Source of the DNA: Isoetes taiwanensis
Lineage: Eukaryota > Streptophyta > Lycopodiopsida > Isoetales > Isoetaceae
Length of the DNA: 64,000 nucleotides
NCBI GenBank assembly: GCA_021234155.1
Contig: JAJEKV010000008.1
Span: forward strand, 20,681,959-20,745,958
Direction of reading: 5' to 3'
Positions 10,191-21,554 of the stretch are shown here, in pieces. The stretch's first letter is position 1. Every line of letters starts with the position of its first letter. The notes beneath the pieces were generated by a model that worked only from the letters and a program-made list of their open reading frames with translations, had not been told where the DNA came from and did no database searches. The position numbers and the translations under genes were made by a program.

Positions 10191-12064
10191 AACATGTATC
10201 CGGGTCAAGAAGATACGATAACACAAACAATACAAACGAGCTAAGCGTGATTTGAGTTAGTCTTAACCAAATCGCGACTTTGCGGATTTAGTTTGACAAC
10301 GAAAAATAATCAAAGCACGCCCGGGCGCCGATAATTCAAAGGTAATAAATTAAATCACGCTGGCGCGCGATTTCATGGGCAAGGCCATACCTATCATCTT
10401 TAGTTTCACGCCGCGCTTGGCCATTCTCCCTTCGCCACCCTTTTAATCTTTTTGTGCTCTTCCTCGACCGTTAGAATTGTTATTTTCTATGAGTTCCACA
10501 GCCCCTTCACAACCCACATTATTTTACTATTGATTTGGCAAACCCGCGGAATCACTAGAGCCGCTTTGGTTGCCTTCAGCTTTGTTGCCGTGTCAATTAG
10601 TCCATTGTTAACCTCGTGAATCTACTCTATTGTTGCTTGCATCACCCCCCAAGGGAGGCAAGGATATTCCCTAAGTTCGCCGCGATCACATTACTTTGAG
10701 CAGCCAGCTTTAGCGCCTATTTGTTCATTATTGCTTTCCTTATCGTCATGGGATTATTAGTTCCTCACCGTAACCATCGGCCCACTTTCGAATTGGACAA
10801 GTCTACTTAGACTTTTGATTGTCGATGATTTCAGGTTGCCATAAGGGCCTTTAGAGATTTGGCAAGCACATGCATGAGGAATGGTTCAAGAAAGTCTTTG
10901 GCCCCGCCTCATCACTCACAAAGCAAAGACATCTTCTAATACCCATAAGAGCCTCTCTAGCAATATAACCTCCAACATGAAGCTCCAAGCAAAGTTGTAT
11001 CAATTGGAGCAAAATGCCTCGACGAGGTAAGCAGCCATAGATTCGGGGAAATCCATTTTATTTAAGGGACCCTTCTCCTTCGCTTGTAGCTCAGACTTGA
11101 TTTCCCCACTTAGGAGGGGGTCCCATCCTCATCCTCTTCTCGACTCATCCTGCTCGACCGATCCCCGATTCATATGATAGAATATAGTTCTTAAGTCCGA
11201 TCATCTAGAAGAAAACATTCCCATGCACCGCTATTGTCACCCTTGGCCTTAGCAATATCATATTCCTCGCCCGACAAAGATGGCTATCATAATAAAGATC
11301 ACATGTACCATCTTTCGCCTGCTCAAGCAAATTTCATTATCCTTAACATCATATATTAGGCATCCCTCTCTAATAACTTTGAGGCACTCCAGATCATGAG
11401 CAAATGGATAGTGCATGCAGATGTGACTCACCAAGGACAAACGATGACAATAGTGAAGGACCTCTCAAACTTGTCAATCCTATACAAAATGTAAGAAGTC
11501 AGAGTCCTTCCCGGGTTCATGCCCATATCTCCTCTCCCACCCCCTCACCGTCCAACACAAAGAGTGATATATTTTTAAGGCAAGAAGTTGATTCTGCAAG
11601 AGACCTTTGTACCCATGGAGACCCAAATACTAGACAATGTCTTCTTTCTAGTAATCTTCTTCATAAGGGCCACTTTTTCTTCTTAACAACCAAGACCTTT
11701 AGGGGTAGAGTCTCCTTATGTTTTGTATTTTAGCCTTCCAATTCTTTTAGGAAGTCCTTTGACCGAATACAAACTTTGATGTCATCATTACTCACCTTGT
11801 ATTTGTCCAAAGAATCCAATTTCCGTGATAATGCCACATCCCCCGATAGCCTTTGTAACTCAAATTTACAAATGAATTTCATTGTACGCACATCCTTCAC
11901 ATGGTCTGCAAAGACTCAACGGCGACATCCTATCCTTAGTGAAAGCACTCTTCTTGTATAAGACTTCCTTCTTTAAGCACCGGTCTAAAACCCAAATGGT
12001 CTCAAAGGGGCCGCCTAGCCCCCGAAGTCTTTTCTCATCTCTGTCACATTCAAGTCAAAGATGC
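10191..12064. other. Degraded region with weak minus-strand coding traces
   Basis: No intact frame is present. Around 11060-10860 the minus strand gives MDFPESMAAYLVEAF followed in another frame by GGYIAREALMGIRR, which may be decayed exon material. A GC-rich CACGCCCGGGCG / CACGCTGGCGCGCG cluster at 10315-10375 relates to the minisatellite at 12.5 kb. Confidence 0.3.
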
Positions 12065-12485
12065 TTATATCAACAGAGGCACCCTACCCATAGTATCCGG
12101 CAAATTTTGTGCATAAGCGCCCCGTAATTCATTCCACTTTTGCCATAATCGCCTCCTTACAAAACACAATCTTATACGAAGTCTATTGGGCCCTCGACCG
12201 CTAGATGAGCTTCGTATGATCCTCGCAATGTCATCACCACCTTTTTCTTTGATTTTCTTGTAGTTTTTTCTCCTATAATTGTTCAGCATGTGAGTCCGCC
12301 TCCCAAAGAGTTTGAAAGCCTCGACTTTGACCCGCCTCGCCTGGTGGGTAATGGGCAGCCATATTCCACCCATCGTTGATTTCGGGCGTGGCGCAGCTTT
12401 GCTCCACGTATGGACCGCCAAAAGTACGTATTGAATCAAGATAGAGACAAGAAACACGCCGCGCCATTTCAATAGAAAAGATCAA
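12065..12485 (-). other. Open frame of uncertain status
   Basis: A 135-codon minus-strand frame contains ARRVKVEAFKLFGRRTHMLN, then NYRRKNYKKIKEKG and VRRRLWQKWNELRGAYAQNL. The basic helical stretch is protein-like, but no domain is recognised. It lies between the two other minus-strand coding-like blocks, in the same orientation. Confidence 0.3.
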
Positions 12486-12525
12486 CTCCTCAAAGCACCG
12501 GGCGGAAATGAATTAAATACCAATG

Positions 12526-12745
12526 CACCACGCCAGCGCAGGATCGGTTGAACGACGCCAGCGCAGCTTAAAGAAACCAAATCACGCCAGCGCAAGCTTT
12601 CAAAAATAAATCACCACGCCAGCGCAGCTTTAACATTTCACCCGGGCGGAATTGGTTTGATTTTTGAAAGCACGCCCGGGCGGATTTGGTTTCATTTGAA
12701 AGCACGCCGAATTGGTTTCATTTGAAAGCACGCCAGCGTGAAGAT
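12526..12745. repeat. GC-rich minisatellite
   Basis: At least seven units of the type CACGCCAGCGCAGCTT alternate with AT-rich spacers such as GGTTTCATTTGAAAG. Variants read CACGCCCGGGCGGA. Two related units occur at 10315-10375. The unit core (GCCAGCGC / GCCCGGGC) is nearly palindromic. Confidence 0.7.
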
Positions 12746-13255
12746 TAAAATGCTAACATCCTAATGCAAATAATTATCTTTTTGTATAGAAATGTCTTCC
12801 CCATTTCATTCAAAGTTGCACTAATCTCAGCCAAATCAGCAGTGAAGTATTGCCATCCAAGAGACGACACCTCCTATACGCATAGTGATTGTAGAACACG
12901 GTTTGGCCTTGCTTGTTCTCGCCTCACCGATGAGGGCCTTTTGTGCCTCAAACTTAATGCTGCCCGGCCGATGATGACGAATTTAATATCATCATTTAAT
13001 AATAGCTCCTCGACGCTCGGCCCACACAAAGAAGTTTGTTCGAGATCATATCCCAAGGTAGCACATCCACCGCATAGGCATTTGACCTCGATTACTAATC
13101 ATGCTCAACAATCTCCATGGCATGTGCTGGATCATATCTTCCGCTAACATAAATGGAGCTTGGTGAACAGATGAGGGATTTCACATGGATCGCAAAAGTT
13201 TCCTTAAGACCTATTGGATAATGGTCAGAGTACTTATTCAGCTTGTTCATGGCCT
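12746..13255. other. Weak minus-strand coding traces
   Basis: Minus-strand frames near 13056-12874 are open (GYDLEQTSLCGPSVEELL), but three frames alternate and no domain is recognised. It probably continues the decayed gene of 13.3-13.9 kb. Confidence 0.25.
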
Positions 13256-13890
13256 CTAGTCACGCCCACTCGCCCCGCTCATTTTCAAAAACGTAGCCTC
13301 CATGCCTTCAACAACCGGCAGAAGAACATCCCTACCTAGATTTAGGACCCTCTTAGAAGCTTTCAAGTCACTTAATTCCCTAGCTTTGCGCAAATAGTGA
13401 CTTGGTGCCGGCTTATTGAACATGCCTCTACGCACAGCTGTAACCCCTTGGCAAATAGATACTGGCGTAATAACTGCTACATTGGTGGGCCAGCCATACT
13501 TAAAACATGTCTCGCCATTCACATCTGTCCTCATGAACGTATCCTTGTATGCGAGCTCTACAAGGAGTAAGTCCGAAAGCAGATCTTTCTTCTGCTTATG
13601 TGTAATCTCCAAGAGCAATTTGCGCTTGGTGTCATCCTCTTCCTCACAAGAGATTAGGATCCCTTGTTTGGTCATCTTGTCTCCGCTTCCTTTTCCTCGA
13701 GAAGAGAGTTAAGTCGAGCTTGCCATTTGTCTTGGCAAGGTCAACGTACCACTCGGCACCCTCGGCCCATTTCCTCTTCAGGGCACGCAGGGTCGCGGGT
13801 TGCTATAAGAATCGCCCTTCATCATCTAATGTGAGATCATATGGTACCGCATCCGGGTCGCCTACCTTTGCTTTCTTACCGTGAATAGAC
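13256..13890 (-). pseudogene. Unrecognised protein-coding block
   Basis: The minus strand from 13890 reads KVGDPDAVPYDLTLDDEGRF, a stop, then LRALKRKWAEGAEWYVDLAK. A frame change near 13680 leads into a 139-codon open frame that includes CEEEDDTKRKLLLEITHKQK, VELAYKDTFMRTDVNGE and FKYGWPTNVAVIT. The charged, hydrophilic composition and the way the two frames abut suggest a real protein broken by an indel, or a short unspliced junction. I do not recognise the family. Blocks at 12.1-12.5 kb and 9.8-10.2 kb on the same strand may be further exons. Confidence 0.5.
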
Positions 13891-15027
13891 CCCAATTATT
13901 AGGGTTTTCTTCCCTCTCGGCAATCGCAAAAGAAGATGAACATTGGGATTATTGTATTTTCCAACAAGAGATCACCCTTGGCGGAATTTGAACCTAAATT
14001 AGTATAATTCACGCCATGGTTCAGAGCTCTTATCAGATACCATGCTATGCGAATTTGAAGCTAAATTAGTATGCATCCACATTCTAAGCTACATACCCTT
14101 TATGAATCCATATTTCTCACTATTTAACCTCATTGAACACTCGCATCTCTAATCACAAACCTCCAGCTCTAAATAGGTGTGTGTACCCTCTTAAAAAACC
14201 ACTAAGAACTATATTCTATAAAAAACAGAGAGCAAAATTATGTCCTAAAAAATGCATAATCGAGCATTAATCAAGGTAATAATTTGAATTCATGCAAAGC
14301 ATAATAACTCAAATTCATGCAAACCATATTAATCAAGGCAAGGAAATAACTCAAATTCATGCAATGCATAATACTCTTCTTACATTGTGTATTCGTAAGG
14401 CAAATTAAATACCTTGAATAGGGTTTCAACGCCCCTTCAAAACTTGAGAAGAGCCGGGTTTTGAGATTCCTCTTCCACCGCTTCCTCAGCCTCCCGCCCG
14501 ACCCTCAATTCGCTTTTTAGAAGACATCTCCTGAGTCTAGTAATAGAGTCTAAGGTCGCTACGGATACGCCGCCGAGCTGCTCAAGAAATAGCTTTTTCA
14601 CTGACGAAAATAGCTTTCACCGCAGACGAGAAATTTGAATTTCAAGAAAACACAAAATGCGCTTTCAAATATTCTCGACACATAAAAATAATAATGACGA
14701 CGATTCACTTTCAAAAAAAGAACCCGTCTTTACCACTTCTTTCATTGAGTTTTTAAAACCAATCTACCGTTCTTTCATTGATTACATTTATCCCGCCAAA
14801 ATGTAATTAACCTAAGCTTTTGTAACTCCCGAATTTTTCCCCACTAAGCGCTCAGAGCACCTCGTGGATTTCGGTGAACTCGACCTGCTTTTCTCAAGAA
14901 TGGCTACGTACTCGTAAGCATCTCATTCCTATAGCTTGTACAATAATTTCCAAAGAAAGGTGTCCGGAATAGGCAATTGTCCGCAGCGGTCGAAGATGAA
15001 TGTTTCATGTTAACTACAATCGGAAAG
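13891..15027. other. Intergenic stretch
   Basis: No coding signal is seen. ATGCAAA(G/C)CATAATA phrases repeat three times at 14290-14375. Confidence 0.3.
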
Positions 15028-15209
15028 GAAGTCCCATTTACCTTCGCTTTCAAATAATAGATGGTAAATGGACTTCTAGAGCGGCGGGACAAGTGTCCCG
15101 GTAGTTAGCAACCGCCGAGCTTGTCCTATTTGTAGCTTGGCTTACGCGTGTTTTAGCATCCGCTTTGTGCACGATTCCATTTGGTAGATTGTTCCCAGCC
15201 TCTTCCCGA
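15028..15209 (+). repeat. Direct repeat D1, left copy
   Basis: About 180 bases recur at 21376-21554 in the same orientation. Shared landmarks are GAAGTCCCATTTACC, AATAGATGGTAAATGGA, GCGGGACAAGTGTCCC and CGATTCCATTTGGTAGATTG. CCATTTAC/GTAAATGG and GGGACA/TGTCCC are inverted pairs, so the repeat can form two hairpins. It could be a terminal repeat of a 6.5-kb insertion, or two copies of a small element. Confidence 0.65.
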
Positions 15210-18200
15210 TTGTTGGTCGCTTGGTTCTTTTTCTCGGACGCCTTCCTCTTGCTCTACAATAACGCTTTCTTTGTTTCTCTTGTGCACACCATCTTCTTTT
15301 ACATTTTTCTTTCCCCCACATCGCCTCGTTTCTACTCTTCGCTTTTCCCCGCGTTTGTTGGCCAAGCATGCTGCTGGTCTTCACAACTCGTGGTTGTTTT
15401 CTTTTAGTGCTCCTATGGAGGGTTTATAAGGCAATGGCACGTGGTGGTGATTCGGGCAGGCTTGGCAAAGTTTAATTCGCCTAATGGTTTGCCTCCTCAA
15501 GCCAGTAGCTGTCACAACGGCTCTCCGGAGAGTCCCCAACATTTACAAGCCCCAGCTTGGGGCTCAAGAGATTGCGAAATTGGCCACGATAGAGCAGACG
15601 TTTGAATTTTGAGGCAGAATTGTGGCTCAACCGGCAGCCTCGCTCTCTAAGACGGAAGATTTGACAGCCTTTTAGAACCAAAATTGTTTCTATGTGGAAG
15701 AGATAGAGCCGCTAAAAAGCAAGAAATCTAGGACGATGCTTATATCCGAAAGTAACGCCAAATTATGGGATGGGCCAACAAGATGGAGGACTTCTTCGAT
15801 TTGGAGAGCCATCTTCGCTGTCCAAGACTTGGATCCAGCTTGCCAAGGCTAAGATTGATAGCGGTCCAGATTTCAACAAAAGAACTAATTTGGATAAGGG
15901 ACGTGGAAGGACCAAATAGCTATGAATGTTATGAGTTTGCGATCTTAATCCATCTGACATGCATAAGAAGTTTAGAAGCTAGAAGGATGGCTAAGGAATT
16001 GAAAGGTAACTTCGCAGAATAAAAAGATTCGGTAACAAGAAGCAACTCAACTGTTTTATTTTGTCAGAGTCCCGGTGCACTTTGGCACTTTGTCCCACTT
16101 AAGAACTTGCTTTCCTACTCTCGCCAGCTACCGCCAAATGCAGCCTAATGCAAATGCACTTTTATAAGTCCGCCAATGTGCCGGACGCTTTTCCGCAATC
16201 ACCACTCATCTTGTTCCTTCCGCGGTTTGTGCGTTGAATGAAAGTTTTGATACTTAATGCCATGCTCTTCCGCTGAGTCTTAGCTTTGTTTATTCGCCTC
16301 ATTATTTTTACAAGTGTTTGCTAATTGTTATTATTGTGCTAATTTTGATTTTTTTGTCCCAATGAATCTACTTTTGAATTTCGCCATGAACTTGTAAATG
16401 AATTGTCATATTCTAATAATTATTTGCATGAAATTTGTAAGCCGGGAGGTTGGTATGGATAGTCTTTCATTACGCATTCCTCTTTATCTTCGGGTCTGTA
16501 AGAACTCAGGACAGAGGTAGATCTTCATTTTCTAACAAAGCATGGAGGATGTTGAGATGCCGGATGATTTCAGCTTGTGTTAAGGGGACTTTGGGATGTA
16601 TTTCTCAGATGAACTTTCATATGCTATCCAATTCTCTGTGATGTCCTTTTGCATTTCCTCAAGCACTATGTTTCCTATTCAAGTAGAATGCTTAGCATTA
16701 CCTTTGTGCAAGGAATGTCCATGGCAGTCAGAGTACATGGCTTCATATCATTGTGACGATGGGTTGGTGGATAACTCAAATCAGCATAGGGACCTTAATC
16801 CATCTATTCCTTTGTCTTCACAAGTGTTTGTCGATGCATTTAGTATGGACAAGACTCCATGTATTTATGGATTTTTCTCGTCTTGACATTTTTAAGGGAT
16901 ATTAAAAGGTGACACATATATGATCATAGTTGGGAAGGTAATGCTTCCACCTGTAAAAGGATGGTTGGCTCATAGATCTCATTTATTTCACAAACAGGAC
17001 TAGGTTTTATTGTGCCGAAAATTCAGTTGATAGTTTTATTTCATATCAAGAGTGCATCGGTCGGGAAGGGCTATCTCTATTTGGTGTTAATCGGATTTTA
17101 GTCATGCTGCGTGTTCTGCTGTTCTAGATTCACCTGTGTTGAAGGCCCTCTACATGAGGTCTCAGCCATGTTTAGTCATTACTTTCTCATGAAGTTCCTC
17201 TTGGCTCTATCATTTTTCATTTCCCTTGCTTAGGCTTATGTTCTCGCTTCTAGTCTTCTAAAGTTCCGGGATGAAATTTTCACTGGCACAAAGATCATTT
17301 CTTTTCGTGCCTATAAACATGCATGCAACTCAACTTCTCTAGTTTCTGCTGTTGTTTTGTAGCCTTTTCGTCTGGCCAAATGTTTGATATTTTGAGTTAA
17401 ACAGATAAGTTGTTAGTGAATTTCCTTTGTAGTTGTATATGCTATCCAAAGCGTAATTCAATTCAGGGTTTAACTCGAACCTCGAATTGTTTTTCTCCAA
17501 CTCCTACCATCGGATTTCAGATCTCCGGTCTTTGATCGAGCGGCTTGACTCGGTCGCGCCCATCTGGCTGGTTGCCGCCATGCACTGGATCCCAGCTCTT
17601 GGGCGCCACGCTGGTTCTGGATGGACGACCGCCGCCACCCCGCCTTAGGTCTCGGCTTTACTCATGAATATAGCTTTGTTAACCCCATGGTTGCTTTGTG
17701 GCTTCACGGTAGTCCATAAGGAGTGGCAGTTGCAACGCTTGTACTGGTGCATAACCGACGCACAATGGCCAATGCAGCCCTCGCTTGACTGTGTGGGTGC
17801 TATCGCGTAGCTATCCCGCTAAATTACTATAATTTTGATCGGTTATTTTTCAATAATGTTATGTCGCTTTGTTGATTTTGCTGGGCAAATTCTTATTTCG
17901 CGAAATCTTTTAATGCCACTGCGCGCACCTTCCCAAAGTACTCTTGCTCTTGTCATCATGTGGGGACCATCATATCGAGCCATACCGCCTGTATATCCCA
18001 ATGCTTATTTTTGTCTCCGCTTGTTGCTTGTCATTCAATGAGTCTAAGGCTCATGTTGTCCGGGTTTTCCATTCCTTTTCCATAAGGTTTTTAAGCGGTG
18101 TGCCTTCTTGCTCTGCTAGTCTACGTTTGGGAGTTGTAAGTCTTCGTGTTATAGGTTATGAGCCTGTGGATATGCTTTTTCTCAGATCTTGAGTGGTGAG

Positions 18201-21200
18201 TAAATCCATTGAGTTGATAAGCCATTAGGATTATGCTGGTAACTTTGACCTGATCTCTTTGAAGTCGGTTGGTTAACAACCGCTATGTTGTTGTGCCCTA
18301 ACAATGGTTTCGTTTCTAATATTTGTGAGCAATAGGAGCCAGAAGTTTTGCACTTCAAATTTTGAGACACAACTGTGATCCCGATGTGTGCATTATCTAA
18401 AGAACAGTTCGCTGTTCAATTTTGAGGCCCTTATTTCCTCGCCATGAGCTTTTGGACTGGTATAATATTATAAATCGCCGTGGCTAAATGGCTCCTCCTT
18501 GTTTTCCTTGGTTTTGTTCTCACCATAACCTGCTTTCACACATGCCACTTTGTTCGCTTCCGCTATCCAAGACTCGCTTCATTCGTGTCACAATTCTCCG
18601 TGATCCCGGGTCTGCTCATATGTTCTAATTTCTTAGTGTGGTCCCAAGTACACACAAATTTCGCTGATTCTTGACCTTCTGCTTGTGAACTTTTGTTGCG
18701 CACTTCTTGCATGAAACTATAAAGGAAGTACCCGCCATTCGCAAGTAAAGGGGATTTATTTCACCATTGATTCGCGACTGCTATCATCATAAGTCACCGA
18801 CATTCAATTCGACTTTTGACTTTCCCCGCTTTGAATTTGAAGTTGGACGGTTTTATGTTCACACATCCCTTCCATTCTAGCTCTTTCAACAAATTTGTTT
18901 TGTCTTCACCAAGCTTCATACAATTATTCCGCAGGTGAGCGCTCCCTTTGGCTAACAACATGCTCTCCTTACATTGATGATTTCCTTTTTGGCGTTTGTG
19001 CTACTAATTTTTCTCAGCGTCGTGCCTATCCCTGCATGACCTTGAGGATGCAGTGGTTTGTCTAGTAATCGCGATATGTCAACCCAGCGACCGTCTCCGC
19101 TGCTAAATTCCTTTCTAGGCTTTTGTCTTGAATACGCCTACGTGTTTTCTTCCATTGTTTCTTCCAAAAGATAAGTTTATGGCATTGTATCTCTAAGCTC
19201 TTGTTGTGCTCGTATCCGTGCCCGTGACCAGCCTCTTTCATGGTATGTTGACTCTTTCCGCTTTGTGTTTGGGTCTGCCTATTGATTGTTTCCTTCATTT
19301 GTTTTCTTTATATGCTTCATTTTCATTCAACATCTTCCTCTTAATTCTTGTGTTACCGAACTGTAGTTCGGTTGATTGTTCGATATCTTTGACTCCATTT
19401 CCTTGGGGAACCTCAAGGTTCTTATAGGTCTCCATGTTAAGGGATGCTAGTGGTCTCGCTGGGGGTGTGGTTACATGGTGACAATCCTTGCTCCACTTTG
19501 GGGGCCCGCCTGCCTGATAGGTTACGCCTCTCACTTCTCGCCATGACCTTCAAGCCCTCTTACTCTTTCTTAACTAGCATGGCCCCTCGTTGAGGTCTTC
19601 GAAGAGAAGCTTTTGAGATTCTCTTAATGCTCTACATCTCTATTAAAGAATGGTCCCCTACTTTGGGAGCCTGATTTTGGTGTGCTTCTACATCTACAAT
19701 TTTATGTCCATTTCATCTAATCTCCCTAAGCCCGCTTTGGATCCCTAGGAACTTGGAACCAATGGGTTGATTACCTATCCAATTACAAGATTTTGATGAT
19801 CATACCGTTGCACCACTCTTCGCATCATTGATGAAGCCCTGGGGCCCTAGCGATATTGGACCGACGGTTAACTTTTGCCAAATCATCAACTTCTAGCTTT
19901 TAATTGTTGGCACTTATCCCCTCGGACATTGGCTGCCACCCCCGGACAAGTGCTTTCTCGGGCCTTTGGTCCGTTTTCACACTATCGCTTTCTCCCGCCT
20001 CGTAGCTAAAACCTTGAGTTTGCCTCTGCCTGTGTACCACATGTCTTTTGGTTATTTTCATTGGGAATCTGGCCTCGTGGCCTATCTTGCATACGATTCG
20101 TGATTGGTTTCCTTTCATTGTGGACCACCTCTACTTCTTCTTTAATGGAAGTGTTTGGTTAAAGGTTCGATGTTCATTCCCGCTAAGTAAACCATCTAGT
20201 CCGGGAGCAATTGCTCCCAAGGATTCTTTTCACATAATGGTGAGTTTATTTTGTTTTGTTGCGTATGTTTTAAATCCTTTTACCTTTTTTGAATGAGGTT
20301 GGTGCTTCCAAAGATGGAATTGTGCAGTTGAAAGAGTCGCTCCAAAGATAACCCCGCTGGGATGTCGAGCCCCATCTACCGAAGAGATATTCACAGCTCC
20401 TGGCATGAGTTTGCTTGGTATCGCTAGGGGACCGCCCCACCTCCCCCTCTTCTATAGTTTTTGTCTTTTTTCTATTTCTATGCTATGGCCTTTGGACATC
20501 ACTGCCGCGAGTCAATGCTGCTCTGCATCTATCAGCTTCATCATATGTTTTGGCAGTTTCCCAGCCCAATGATCATCCGCCAGAGTCTTATGCGATGATA
20601 TTGCTAAGCTTAAAGCCTACCGGAGTTGCTAGAAGCTCTTTTGTTACCTCATTTAGTCCCACAAGATTATTGATAAAGGCTCGGACCAAATTCCACTGCG
20701 GTTAGATTCATGTATCAGGTCGCCATTGTCCCTCTTTGTCGCTCGTAGTGCGTAGTTACTTCCAACCTCATTGGCATCAGATTGAGCTTTTTGCTTCATC
20801 GTGACAAGTTTCTTTTTCTTTATCCGTTCTCAAAAACGTACTCAACATGCTTCGGTGTTTCTCAACTGGGCCGCATACGCAATGGATCAGATTGTCCTAT
20901 AGCTCTAGTAGAGCTGCTTATATCACTTTGCCGACATAGAGAGGTAGGATGGTCCCTACTGGGTCCTTTTGTTCAGAAGGCCATAATCGCTTAGTCATTT
21001 TCATCTGGCCAAAAGCCTATTTCATACCTACTGGCTATGCATGGTCTGCCCATTGCTTGCTTCGTTATTGGAGAAGATCCCTAACGCCTTTGGTACTCAT
21101 TCTCCTGGCGAGGGTGGTGCTACCACCGCCAAGAGTTTTTAACATCCCTCGGACGCTTTTTCAAAGCTCATATGGTCATTGGAAGTCGGAAACAAATTAA

Positions 21201-21375
21201 AGATGCCTGCTATGTATGTCCAACTTTGATGGAGCAGTCACAATGCATGCCTTGGACTCCTGGGCTTGCCTCAAAACTGCTCCATTTGATATCTTGCTGG
21301 TCACCAAAATAGTATTTTTCGCTTTTCTCTTTGTTAGTATGTGTCCTTGTCCACCTTATCTTTCGATAGTTTCTA
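15210..21375. other. Pyrimidine-rich stretch without a recognised gene
   Basis: The plus strand is rich in T and C over most of this 6.2 kb, which makes many short hydrophobic plus-strand frames that I do not accept as genes. The most protein-like pieces are at 15770-15900 (SLSKTWIQLAKAKIDSGPDF in one frame) and 16530-16886 (MYFSDELSYAIQFSV and YMASYHCDDGLVDNSNQHRD). No domain is recognised. The stretch is framed by direct repeat D1. Confidence 0.35.
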
Positions 21376-21554
21376 GAAGTCCCATTTACCTCGCTTTCAA
21401 CTAATAGATGGTAAATGGATCTCTAGAGCTGGCGGGACAAGTGTCCCTGTAGTTAGCAACTCCATGTGAGCTTCTGCCCTATTTGCAGCTTGCCACGTTT
21501 CAGCACGCTTTGCAACGATTCCATTTGGTAGATTGTTCCCGGTGCCTCTTCCCC
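21376..21554 (+). repeat. Direct repeat D1, right copy
   Basis: Second copy of the repeat at 15028-15209, same orientation, with several small indels. The GGGACAAGTGTCCC dyad is intact at about 21435-21448. Confidence 0.65.
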
